DNA of 33,884 bases from Bacteroidia bacterium (GTDB lineage: Bacteria > Bacteroidota > Bacteroidia > Flavobacteriales_D > Sanyastnellaceae), in assembly GCA_030427925.1 (NCBI GenBank), contig JAUICJ010000029.1, positions 1 through 33,884 on the forward strand, in the 5' to 3' direction. Shown here in pieces: positions 24,326 through 32,528 of this stretch; within the stretch, counting starts at the first letter, position 1; every line of letters starts with the position of its first letter. Both the position numbers and the translations under genes were made by a program. The notes beneath the pieces were generated by a model that searched no databases, had not been told where the DNA came from, and saw nothing but the letters and a program-made list of their open reading frames with translations.

Positions 24326-27300
24326 ATGGAATGGAAAGCGATTGGGCGGCTGGTGCAAGCCGCGTGGTGGGGAGCGCATGCCTTCGGGGCATCGGGCCAA
24401 ATCCCCTTTTGGCAAGGCGACACCACCCAGTGGCATTGCACGGCTACCGCAGCGACACTCAACGCGCCGGAGGCGGGTTCAGCCAGCATCCGAAGGTGCC
24501 TCGACCCGCCCACCGGGAGCGGCCTCGACCTGCGTTGGCGTTGGGAGCAGCACCTCGCGGGTTCGAGCGCAAACCGCAGTGCGTTGACGGCCTATGCCCT
24601 CGAACCGGACAGCACGGCGTGGCTGACCCTGGAACTCGGGGCAGTGGGCGCAGACGACCCCTTGGAAGCGACGCATTGGCAAAACGAGGTCGCGGGCTCC
24701 ACTTCGCTCGTGCCCGGTCAGTTTGCCCAAGGATTGGACGCTGAATTTCGGTGGCTCGTCCTTCCCGATGCTGCGCATGGGATGCTGTACATCCGACCCG
24801 ATGGAGAACCGTTCTTCTCTCCGCTTCTGGTGGTGGAGGGAATGCCGCGCTGCCTGGCGCTTTCCGCGGAATTCACTGCGAGCCACACCCAAGACTTCCG
24901 GCTTGAAGTGGTCCCGGAATGCACTTACGAACCGGACACGTTGGCCCCGTTCATCGTGCAGGCAGAGGTGCTGGCGGACGGGAGGTGCCGCGTTCAATTT
25001 TCGGAGGTCTTGGGGGGGACTCCGGTGGGGTTCTGGCCGGGTGAGGTGGGGGCGCTTTGCGCTATGGAGTCGCCAGGTTGCCTTGAGTGCCTTCCGCCGC
25101 CCACAGGCCTTCCCGCCGGTCTGCCGGTTCCGCTCCGGTTGGAGGGGGTGCAGGACACGTCGGGCAATGCCGTGGAAGGGTTGGCCGCGATGGCCCTGTG
25201 GCTGCCTGATGACTTGGCTCGGCCGGGGGATTTGGCCTTCACTGAAATCATGGCCGACCCGACGCCGAGTGCGGGGCTACCGGAGACGGAATGGGTAGAA
25301 ATCACCAACTTCAGTACCACCATTCAACACGTGGATCACCTGATCCTTCGCGAAGGGTCGACCCTTTCCCCATTGGTACCACTCCCTCCGTGGGACGGCG
25401 TCCTCGAACCCGGTGGTCGGTTCGTGGCATCGTCGGACACCACGCGGATTGCCCCTTCCGTGCGTCAAGCCCATGCGCCGTTGTGCGGTGCACTGACCGA
25501 TTCGGGGGAACGCCTCAGCCTCCTGCGCAGCGACGGATTGACCCTGGATGACTTGACCTATGCGCGTTCGTGGTGGCAAGGTGTTGGCGGGGGGCACTCT
25601 GTCGCCCTTCAACAGCGCGGGGCGTGCGGCATTGCCTCGCATTGGGGTCCGTCCTCGCCGGCTTCGCCTGGAACGGGAAATGAAGCCCCGCAACCCGATG
25701 CGCTGCCGCTGCGCGTGCAAGCCTTTCGGCCACTGACCCCAGGGCAAGGCGCCATCGCGTTCAATCAGCCGATTGCACCCCAAGCGCTCGGCGCTTTGTC
25801 ATGGCGTCACCCCCCAGAGGCCATTCCGTTGGTCCCCACGGCAGATGCGGTGGCCACGTGGTCCGGGGCCGTACCACGCTCAGGTCCCTATGTCCTTTCG
25901 GACTTGCGCACCTGCGATGCGCCCTGGGATTCCCTTCCTCCACTGCTCGTCCTCGATTCCCTTGCTGCATTTCCCGAACCGGGCGACTTGACGACCACCG
26001 AAATCGCCGTGCGCCCGCCGCCAAGTTGGCCTGGGATGCCCGCCTTTGTGGAATGGACGAACCGCTCAACGCAGGCCATCGAAGCGGCAGGCGTTCGCGT
26101 CAACGGGGTGTCCACATCCGTGCGAAGGGTGGAGCCGGGGAGCTCGGTGGTGGTTGCCATTGACCTGCCCAACACAGAAGGCCGCATCACGCTGACGGAT
26201 GCGGACGGAAGGGTACTCGAATCGTTCCGGTACACAAACTGTTGGCACGCACAGCGCAACGAGGAGGACGAGGGGATGAGTTTGGAGCGACGCGACCTCA
26301 ATGGTCCCGTTTCCGATGGCCGGAACTGGGAAACGTGCCAACAAGGCTGCACGCCGGGTTGGTTTGAAGCGGGACCGGATTGGGTGGACGATGAGCCCCC
26401 AGCGTTGCAGGCCATCGTGGAACGGGAAGAAGGCGTTGTGCGGTGGTTCTCAGAACCGGTGGCAGCGCCGGAGAGCGCGATGGAAGTCGACGTTGAAGAT
26501 TGGGGTTCTGGCGTGGAATCCGGTCGAGCGTGGTGGTGGCCCGATGCGGCGGTTCCGTTTGCGGTGGAGGACGCGGCGGGCAACCGTTCGGATTTTGAGG
26601 GGGCTTCACCCCTGTATTCCGAAGGAACGTGGCGGCTGAATGAGTGCTTCGGGTGGGTTGGAAGTGCCGATGAACCGTTCCTCGAAACGGTCGCCGTAGG
26701 GGAAGGTTGGGCGCGTTCGGACGGGATGCACTGGAGCACGGACGACGCTCCGGGACCTTCCGATTGGGTCGCTTTGGGGACGGTTCAATGGGCCGTTCCC
26801 GCAGGACAGCCCGTAGCATGGGCGCGGTGCCCGCAGCGGCATGTTGGGGGCATCGTCCTCCCGACGGAGTTGCCTTCGTTGCACGGTGACCGGCGCGTTT
26901 CGCTGGCCCAATGGTCGGGCATGGAATGGCACATCGTGGACACGGTGTGGTCCGCTCGAGAACGCTTCGACCCGCTGGATCGGTTGATGGAAGGGACGAG
27001 TTGGGAACGGTTCCATCCCGATCCTGGGGCTTGGGCGCCGTCGATTTGGGGGCCAACGCCCGGCCGCACAAATGGACGCACGGCGCACGATCCCGCCGGC
27101 CCCAACGACCTCCGCATCGCGCCCCAAACGTGCATACCCTTCGACGCAACGTGGGGACAAATCCGCATCGAGGGCCACCGACAGGTGGATGAGTTCTGCA
27201 TCTTCGATTCCTCCGGAAACTGCATTCGGCGGACCGAGACGGTTTCCTCGACGGGGTCGGTGACCACGTGGTTTTGGGACGGCACCCGCGGCGATGGGAT

Positions 27301-27394
27301 GCCCGCCGCACCCGGACCGCATTGGGTCGTGGCGCTTTCGGAAGGCCAAATTTGGGGACGCCATCCCATTGCGGTAGCGCCTCAACGAGATTGA
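24326..27394 (+). CDS. Large secreted lamin-tail-domain protein
   Basis: From the ATG at 24326 this is a 1022-residue exported protein. The N-terminus MEWKAIGRLVQAAWWGAHAF is a plausible signal peptide. In order I see a beta-rich N-terminal part, an Ig-like segment near 210-295 (AEVLADGRCRVQFSEV) and a lamin-tail domain at about 300-450 (GDLAFTEIMADPTPS, TEWVEITNFS, LEPGGRFVASSD). A degenerate second copy follows at about 550-690 (GDLTTTEIAVRPPPS), then another Ig-like segment near 710, and a C-terminal FlgD-like repeat (IFDSSGNCIRR ... WDGTRGDGMPAAPGPHWVV). Such proteins are surface or secreted adhesin-like proteins in Bacteroidetes; the function is unknown. Earlier in-frame ATGs (24242 and inside asd) would run through the promoter or antisense to asd. 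It stands alone, with DUF4271 13 nt downstream. Confidence 0.82.
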   Translation: MEWKAIGRLVQAAWWGAHAFGASGQIPFWQGDTTQWHCTATAATLNAPEAGSASIRRCLDPPTGSGLDLRWRWEQHLAGSSANRSALTAYALEPDSTAWLTLELGAVGADDPLEATHWQNEVAGSTSLVPGQFAQGLDAEFRWLVLPDAAHGMLYIRPDGEPFFSPLLVVEGMPRCLALSAEFTASHTQDFRLEVVPECTYEPDTLAPFIVQAEVLADGRCRVQFSEVLGGTPVGFWPGEVGALCAMESPGCLECLPPPTGLPAGLPVPLRLEGVQDTSGNAVEGLAAMALWLPDDLARPGDLAFTEIMADPTPSAGLPETEWVEITNFSTTIQHVDHLILREGSTLSPLVPLPPWDGVLEPGGRFVASSDTTRIAPSVRQAHAPLCGALTDSGERLSLLRSDGLTLDDLTYARSWWQGVGGGHSVALQQRGACGIASHWGPSSPASPGTGNEAPQPDALPLRVQAFRPLTPGQGAIAFNQPIAPQALGALSWRHPPEAIPLVPTADAVATWSGAVPRSGPYVLSDLRTCDAPWDSLPPLLVLDSLAAFPEPGDLTTTEIAVRPPPSWPGMPAFVEWTNRSTQAIEAAGVRVNGVSTSVRRVEPGSSVVVAIDLPNTEGRITLTDADGRVLESFRYTNCWHAQRNEEDEGMSLERRDLNGPVSDGRNWETCQQGCTPGWFEAGPDWVDDEPPALQAIVEREEGVVRWFSEPVAAPESAMEVDVEDWGSGVESGRAWWWPDAAVPFAVEDAAGNRSDFEGASPLYSEGTWRLNECFGWVGSADEPFLETVAVGEGWARSDGMHWSTDDAPGPSDWVALGTVQWAVPAGQPVAWARCPQRHVGGIVLPTELPSLHGDRRVSLAQWSGMEWHIVDTVWSARERFDPLDRLMEGTSWERFHPDPGAWAPSIWGPTPGRTNGRTAHDPAGPNDLRIAPQTCIPFDATWGQIRIEGHRQVDEFCIFDSSGNCIRRTETVSSTGSVTTWFWDGTRGDGMPAAPGPHWVVALSEGQIWGRHPIAVAPQRD

Positions 27395-27403
27395 CGAACT
27401 TTG
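27369..27403 (+). promoter_or_regulatory. Possible promoter for DUF4271-hemD operon
   Basis: TTG (27369-27371) and GAACTTTG (27396-27403) are separated by 24 nt. The box ends only 4 nt before the DUF4271 ATG at 27408, so a transcript starting here would have almost no leader. The -33 part lies inside the upstream gene. Confidence 0.35.
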
Positions 27404-27407
27404 CACC

Positions 27408-28133
27408 ATGTTCGATGGGACGCTCCTTCCGACCCCTCCTTGGGATGCCCTGTTGCCCGCTTTGGTCGCCATGACACTGGGCACGGCGGCTTTGGCTGCC
27501 TTGCGCGTGTTGCACGCGGGGGAGTGGGAACTTACCTGGAACGGCCTGATCAATCCGCGAGCCATGTGGTTGGGGCGGCACGTTGAAGGAGGGCGCACCA
27601 TCGGTGTGGTGCTGAGCCACTTGGTGGGCCTGTGCGGGTGGGCGATCCTGGGTTGGGCCACTGGGATGGGGAACTGGGAGGGTCCAGCGATGCGCGATTT
27701 ACCGACGGAACTGCAACTGCCTGGGGCGTCTCCGACGGAACGCGCTTTGTGGGGAGCGTTGATCGGACTCGCCACGTTGCCCGTGCGCTGGGTCGCGAGG
27801 CGAGCAGTGGGTTGGATCGCCGAGGCGTCTGAAGCGACGTGGCAGCACGGGGAAACGGATCGCTTGTTGCGCACGGCTTGGGTCGCGATTGCTGTGGGAT
27901 TGGTCCTGCTGACTGCAGTCCGGAGCCGCGTGGTGGAGGACCTGGTTTCAGGCGTGAACCTCGTGCTCGGCTCGTACTTCATTTTCATCGGTTGGCGCAG
28001 CTTTCGGCTTTTGCAATTGATGCGACTCAACTCCCTTTCAATTGGTTGGGGATTTGCGTACCTTTGCACCCTCGAACTCATTCCCTCTTGGGTGCTGATT
28101 TCAGTGCTCTTAGGTGGTGGGGGAGGGCATTGA
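27408..28133 (+). CDS. DUF4271 integral membrane protein
   Basis: The 241-residue inner-membrane protein has about six hydrophobic helices: near residues 15-36, 64-85, 111-130, 155-173, 183-203 and 210-235. The last two, with VNLVLGSYFIFIGWRSFRLLQ and a C-terminal TLELIPSWVLISVLL, match the pattern of the Bacteroidetes DUF4271 family. No function has been assigned to that family as far as I know. The identification is supported by position: DUF4271 genes are typically found directly upstream of hemD in this phylum, as here (14-nt gap). It may therefore serve haem or envelope metabolism, but this is guilt by association only. An internal TACCTTTG (28059-28066) could be an extra promoter for hemD. 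Confidence 0.82.
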   Translation: MFDGTLLPTPPWDALLPALVAMTLGTAALAALRVLHAGEWELTWNGLINPRAMWLGRHVEGGRTIGVVLSHLVGLCGWAILGWATGMGNWEGPAMRDLPTELQLPGASPTERALWGALIGLATLPVRWVARRAVGWIAEASEATWQHGETDRLLRTAWVAIAVGLVLLTAVRSRVVEDLVSGVNLVLGSYFIFIGWRSFRLLQLMRLNSLSIGWGFAYLCTLELIPSWVLISVLLGGGGGH

Positions 28134-28147
28134 ACGACCACCTTTCT

Positions 28148-28891
28148 ATGGCAAAAAAGATCAAGACCATCCTGATCTCGCAGCCCAAACCGACCACGGA
28201 GAAATCTCCGTATTTCGATTTGGCCGAACGTCAGAAACTGACCATCGATTTCCGCCCGTTCATCCACGTGGAGGGCATCGATGCACACGAATTCCGGCAG
28301 CAACGCATCGATTTGGCTTCGCACACTGCGGTGATTTTGACTTCGCGCAATGCAGCAGATCACTACTTCAGGTTGGCGGAAGACCTCCGATTCGAAGTGC
28401 CCGAAACCATGAAGTACTTCTGCATCAGCGAGTCGACCGCCTTCTACTTGCAGAAATACGTGACGTACCGAAAGCGCCGGATTTTCCACGGAAAGCAACG
28501 GTTCCAGGATTTGGTCGACAGCTTGAAGAAGCACAAAAAGGAGAGATTCCTCTTGCCGTGCAGCGACTTGCTCAAGCCGTCCATCCCCCAGTTGCTCGAT
28601 GAAATCAAGGTCGTCTATTCGAAGGCCATGATGTACCGGACGGTGTGTTCGGACCTCAGCGACTTGAGCGATGTGAAGTACGACATGCTGGTGTTCTACA
28701 GCCCCAGCGGCATCGAGAGCCTGTTCAAAAACTTCCCGGATTTTGTGCAAGGAGAAACGCGCATCGCGACGTTCGGAAGCACCACGGCACAAGCCGCAGA
28801 GCAAGCGAAGCTCCGCGTGGACATTGCCGCACCCCTTCCTCAAGCCCCTTCGATGACCATGGCCATCGAGCAGTACATCAACCAAAAATAA
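28148..28891 (+). CDS. hemD: Uroporphyrinogen-III synthase
   Basis: The 247-residue cytoplasmic enzyme closes hydroxymethylbilane to uroporphyrinogen III with inversion of ring D, in haem/sirohaem synthesis. HemD sequences diverge strongly, but the two-lobe layout is visible. Lobe one has ILISQPKPTTEKSPYFDLA at the N-terminus and VILTSRNAADHYF near residue 60. The inter-lobe region contains KQRFQDLVDSL, and lobe two has MLVFYSPSGIESLFKNFP near 180 and IATFGSTTAQAAEQA near 205. The last two correspond to the conserved 'ftS.s.v..l' and 'aiG..Ta.al' motifs. The start MAKKIKTILISQ at 28148 is preceded by an A/T-rich short leader. Position between DUF4271 and rnpA is the usual Bacteroidetes order. 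Confidence 0.92.
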   Translation: MAKKIKTILISQPKPTTEKSPYFDLAERQKLTIDFRPFIHVEGIDAHEFRQQRIDLASHTAVILTSRNAADHYFRLAEDLRFEVPETMKYFCISESTAFYLQKYVTYRKRRIFHGKQRFQDLVDSLKKHKKERFLLPCSDLLKPSIPQLLDEIKVVYSKAMMYRTVCSDLSDLSDVKYDMLVFYSPSGIESLFKNFPDFVQGETRIATFGSTTAQAAEQAKLRVDIAAPLPQAPSMTMAIEQYINQK

Positions 28892-28895
28892 GGAC

Positions 28896-29321
28896 TTGGG
28901 GACGCGGCCATTCGGGTTCCCCAAACCCCAGCACCTCAAGTCGCGCATCCTCATCGATCAAGCGTTCGAGGCGGGCTCGGTCGTGAAGTCCTTTCCATTT
29001 TTGGTTCGTTGCCTGTCGGTGGAATTGCCCCAACCCGTTTCGTCGCAGCTGATGATCAGCGTACCGAAACGCAAGTTCAAGCGGGCGGTCGACCGGAATC
29101 GGGTGAAGCGCTGGGTGCGAGAAGCGTGGCGCATCGAACGGGGTCCCCTTGAACAACTCGTCGAAAAACGGGGCGAACAATGGGCCATCGTGCTCATCTT
29201 TGTGGGAAAGGAGATGCCCGATTGGACCGTTTGCCAAACCGCGATGAAGAAGTTGATTCGCCGGCTCGAAGCGCACGTGGCCCAGCACGGCACCGAATCG
29301 AAACCGGAGAATCATGCATGA
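28896..29321 (+). CDS. rnpA: Ribonuclease P protein component (TTG start)
   Basis: The 141-residue basic protein is the protein subunit of RNase P, which removes tRNA 5' leaders. The RNR signature is clear: AVDRNRVKRWVREAWR near residue 64-79, preceded by ISVPKRKFKR. N-terminal FPKPQHLKSRILIDQAFEAG is the family's first helix region and argues for a start just upstream. The only suitable initiation codon is TTG at 28896, 4 nt after the hemD stop; no in-frame ATG or GTG lies between the hemD stop and the conserved region. AAGGA (28890-28894) sits very close to it, which makes hemD-coupled initiation likely. The end overlaps the S41 protease start by 8 nt. rpmH is not adjacent, unlike in many other phyla. 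Confidence 0.9.
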   Translation: MGTRPFGFPKPQHLKSRILIDQAFEAGSVVKSFPFLVRCLSVELPQPVSSQLMISVPKRKFKRAVDRNRVKRWVREAWRIERGPLEQLVEKRGEQWAIVLIFVGKEMPDWTVCQTAMKKLIRRLEAHVAQHGTESKPENHA

Positions 29322-30984
29322 AGGAAGGACGGGCAAACCATTGAGCGCCAAGCATTGGGTCTGGATTGCGTTGCTGGGCGCCGCGGGATGGGCATTCACC
29401 GTGCCCGTGCGCGAGAACTACTTTGAAATCTCAAAGCAACTCGAGATCCTCAACGCGCTGTTTCGCGAGCTGAACATCCACTACGTCGATGAAATCCAAC
29501 CCGGCGCTCTGATGGAGACCGGCATCGAATCCATGGTGTCCAGCTTGGACCCCTATACGGTTTACTACCCCGAATCGCGGGTGGAGGATTTGCGTTTCAT
29601 GACCACCGGCGAGTACGGAGGCGTCGGCGCCACGATTTATGAAATCAACGGCGCGCTGACCGTGACCGACATGCTGCCCGGCTACCCCGCAGAGCGCGGT
29701 GGATTGCGCATCGGAGACGTCATCACCTTTGTGGACGGTCGCGACATTCGGGAATTGGACGAACAGTTTGCGTTGGACTTGCTTGACGGGGCCACGGGGT
29801 CGACGTTGACGCTTCGCGTGGAGCGATTTGGCCAAACCGAGCCCCTCGACTTCACCTTCACCCGCGAAAAAATCGAAGTGCCCGCAGTTCCCTATTCGGG
29901 ACTTGTGGCGGACAGCGTCGGATACATTGCGTTTTCACGCTTCACCCGGGGCGGGGCGGCGGAAGTGCGCCTCGCGTACAAGCAACTCAAGGACTCCCTG
30001 GGAATCAAGGCACTCGTCCTCGATCTGCGGAGCAACGGGGGCGGCTTGCTCCACGAAGCCGTTGCACTCGTGAACCTGTTCATCGACAAGGACCTGCCGG
30101 TCGTGGACACCCGCGGGAAGGACCCCGGTCGCGACCAGCACTACAAGACCATGGGACCGGCCTTTGACGGGGAGATTCCGCTCGCCGTCCTCATCGACGG
30201 CCAGTCCGCATCGGCCAGCGAAATCGTCGCGGGGACGCTGCAGGATTATGACCGCGCCGTCATCGTTGGACAACAAAGCTTCGGAAAAGGCTTGGTGCAA
30301 CAGACCAAGGATTTGGCCTATGGAACCCGGCTGAAAGTCACAGTCAGCAAGTATTACACGCCGAGCGGACGCTGCATTCAACGGCTTGATTACGGGGCCG
30401 GCGACGACCACGGACAAGCCATTCCCGATTCGCTCATCAAGACCTTCACCACCCGCAACGGTCGGACGGTGCGCGACGGACAGGGCATCGATCCCGATGT
30501 CGAGGTCCCGTTGGAGGAAATGAGCTACGTGCACCTCGGGCTGCTCGATGAAGGCATTTTCTTTGACTTCGGCACGCAATGGGCGGCCACCCACGACACG
30601 CTCGTGCTGGACGGTTGGGAGTTGAGCGAGGCGGATTGGGAGGCGTTCGTTGCGTTTGCGGAGGAACGGCCGTTGGCGTACCGATCGGAGACCCAGGAAC
30701 GGTTTGAAGCGTTGAAGGAGGAGGCGCGAAAGGAGCGGCTGTTCGACGCGGATTCGACGGCCTTTGTGGCCTTGGAGCGGTTGGTAAAGCCTGATGTGCG
30801 GCGGGATTTGGAGCGGTTCAAGGACGAACTGGTCGAGAGCTTGGAGCATGAATTGGTCAGCCGCATGCAGCCCATGGAGGTGTACTACCGCTGGTCGCAA
30901 CAGGAGGATGCGGAATTGAACCAAGCGTTGGAACTGCTGCAAACGGGAGCGTACGAAGCGGTGCTCGCGGGCCCGGGGAAGTGA
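29314..30984 (+). CDS. C-terminal processing peptidase (S41 family)
   Basis: The 556-residue periplasmic protease has an N-terminal membrane anchor/signal (about 13-31), a helical lead, a PDZ domain at about 95-180 (GVGATIYEINGALTVTDML, GLRIGDVITFVDGRDI) and the S41 core. The catalytic dyad Ser300 (DGQSASASE) and Lys325 (SFGKGLVQQ), with Gln329, keeps the 25-residue Ser-Lys spacing of E. coli Prc. LDLRSNGGGLL near 237-246 is the conserved strand. A further about 160 residues after the core are largely helical (ERFEALKEEARKE, RRDLERFKDELVESLEHEL). It trims C-termini of envelope proteins. The ATG at 29314 overlaps rnpA by 8 nt, and its stop TGA shares one base with the next ATG (TGATG), so all these genes form one operon. 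Confidence 0.95.
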   Translation: MHEGRTGKPLSAKHWVWIALLGAAGWAFTVPVRENYFEISKQLEILNALFRELNIHYVDEIQPGALMETGIESMVSSLDPYTVYYPESRVEDLRFMTTGEYGGVGATIYEINGALTVTDMLPGYPAERGGLRIGDVITFVDGRDIRELDEQFALDLLDGATGSTLTLRVERFGQTEPLDFTFTREKIEVPAVPYSGLVADSVGYIAFSRFTRGGAAEVRLAYKQLKDSLGIKALVLDLRSNGGGLLHEAVALVNLFIDKDLPVVDTRGKDPGRDQHYKTMGPAFDGEIPLAVLIDGQSASASEIVAGTLQDYDRAVIVGQQSFGKGLVQQTKDLAYGTRLKVTVSKYYTPSGRCIQRLDYGAGDDHGQAIPDSLIKTFTTRNGRTVRDGQGIDPDVEVPLEEMSYVHLGLLDEGIFFDFGTQWAATHDTLVLDGWELSEADWEAFVAFAEERPLAYRSETQERFEALKEEARKERLFDADSTAFVALERLVKPDVRRDLERFKDELVESLEHELVSRMQPMEVYYRWSQQEDAELNQALELLQTGAYEAVLAGPGK

Positions 30985-32528
30985 TGGCGGCGAAGGAATG
31001 GGTGCAGCGCCTGTATGCAGCGGGCATCGGGGTGACGTTGTTGGGCCTTCCTTTTTCGAACTGGTTGATGTCCCAAGGGGCGTTTTTATGTGCGTTGGCC
31101 TGGGGGGTGGACCGGGCGGTCAATGGGCCGTTGTTTCGCGGGAGAGCGTGGCGCTTTTATCGCCTGCAAGCCCCGTTGCTCGCCACCGTGGCGCTTTGGG
31201 CGTGGCATGCCCTCGGCGTGTTGTGGTCGGAGGATGTTGCCGAAGGGCTGAACGTGTTGCGCATCAAAGCCCCACTGCTCGTGTTTCCGTTGGTGCTCAT
31301 CACCGGACGTTGGGAGCGCGAGCGCGTGTTCCGGTGGTTGCCGTGGGCGTGGTGGGCCGCACTCGTGGCTGGAAGCCTCGCCGTGTTGGGGCAGGGACTC
31401 CGCAGCGAGGGCACGTTGGCGCCGCGGGATTGGTCGCCGTATACGTCGCACATTCGGCTGAGCTTGTTCCTCGCATTTGGCATCGCTTGGAGCTGGGGCC
31501 AAACCCTGCAACGCCGAGCCCCGCTGCTTCCCGCCTTCCTCTTGCTCGGCTTGGGGGCCGCGGTGATCTGGAAAACGGCGGCGCTGACGGGGGCGCTGTT
31601 GCTTCCCGTTGTGGGGCTGCTGCTCGCGTTTTGGGTGGGGTTCGAGCGGTTTGGGGTGCCGTTGGTTTGGTCCCGGCGCGGGGCGGCCGGAGCGGTGGCG
31701 GTCGGGCTCGTCTTGGCGGTGGTGGGCGCGTGGAACCTGCGGGGCGTGACGCCGGTTGAGGCGGATTTGCCAACGCATTCGGAAGCGGGTACGCCTTACG
31801 CGCACTACCCCGACCGGACGCTGCGGGAAGGCGATGAATTCGTGTGGGTGAAGTTGGCGGAACGCGAGATGCGGGCGGAGTGGAATGCGCGGAGTGCGCT
31901 GGCGTTTGATGGGGCGGATGGCCGCGGGCAGGAGCTGAAGATGACCCTGATCCGGTACTTGACTTCGCTGGGGTTGCCGAAGGACTCGGCGGGGGTTGCG
32001 GCGCTTTCTCCAGCCCAAATCGCGCACGTCGAAGCCGGAATTCCCACCCGATTTGAGCTCGAGCACACCGGCCTGCGGAGGCGTTGGGACGTGCTGAAAT
32101 TCGAGGTCATGAACGCCCGCGATGGGGGCAATCCGTCCGGGCACAGCGTGGTGCAGCGCCTCCACTTCATGGAAGCGGCGGGCTGGATTCAACGGCGGGC
32201 ACCGGTTTGGGGCGTCGGCACCGGGGACCTGAACCGGGAGTTCGCTGCGGCCTATGCGGACTTGGACTCGCCGCTCGCGCCGGAATTCCAGCTTCGAGCG
32301 CACAACCAATACGTGTCGTTTTTGCTCGCAGGCGGCCCCATGGCCCTCGTCCTGTGGGTGGCCGTGCTCGTCCTCAGCGCTCGCGGGTTGCCGCCCGAAC
32401 AGCGCATCCCGGCTTGGATGTTCCTGACCATCCTCGCCCTGTCTTGCCTGACCGAAGACACCTTGGAAACCCAAGCCGGTGTGACCTTCGCGGGGTTGTT
32501 CCTGGGATTATTTGGCCTGCGCAGCTGA
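30984..32528 (+). CDS. O-antigen ligase/polymerase-like membrane protein
   Basis: The 514-residue polytopic inner-membrane protein has about ten hydrophobic helices (for example 10-30, 60-80, 95-110, 118-135, 180-225, 235-255, and 445-510 at the end). A large periplasmic loop at about 260-410 contains a Wzy_C-type signature: RAPVWGVGTGDLNREF, then RAHNQYVSFLLAGGPMALV. This fits the WaaL/Wzy family, which ligates or polymerises O-antigen or other undecaprenyl-linked glycans. Which of the two it does cannot be read from sequence. The ATG at 30984 overlaps the protease stop by one base. Its 3' end overlaps the convergent glycosyltransferase gene by 21 nt, and both encode cell-envelope glycan enzymes. 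Confidence 0.85.
   Translation: MAAKEWVQRLYAAGIGVTLLGLPFSNWLMSQGAFLCALAWGVDRAVNGPLFRGRAWRFYRLQAPLLATVALWAWHALGVLWSEDVAEGLNVLRIKAPLLVFPLVLITGRWERERVFRWLPWAWWAALVAGSLAVLGQGLRSEGTLAPRDWSPYTSHIRLSLFLAFGIAWSWGQTLQRRAPLLPAFLLLGLGAAVIWKTAALTGALLLPVVGLLLAFWVGFERFGVPLVWSRRGAAGAVAVGLVLAVVGAWNLRGVTPVEADLPTHSEAGTPYAHYPDRTLREGDEFVWVKLAEREMRAEWNARSALAFDGADGRGQELKMTLIRYLTSLGLPKDSAGVAALSPAQIAHVEAGIPTRFELEHTGLRRRWDVLKFEVMNARDGGNPSGHSVVQRLHFMEAAGWIQRRAPVWGVGTGDLNREFAAAYADLDSPLAPEFQLRAHNQYVSFLLAGGPMALVLWVAVLVLSARGLPPEQRIPAWMFLTILALSCLTEDTLETQAGVTFAGLFLGLFGLRS

Noticed and set aside
28059-28066. TACCTTTG inside DUF4271 as a hemD promoter
   Set aside because: The box is a perfect match, but it is in coding sequence and has no TTG at 16-24 nt upstream; it is mentioned in the gene entry only as a possibility.
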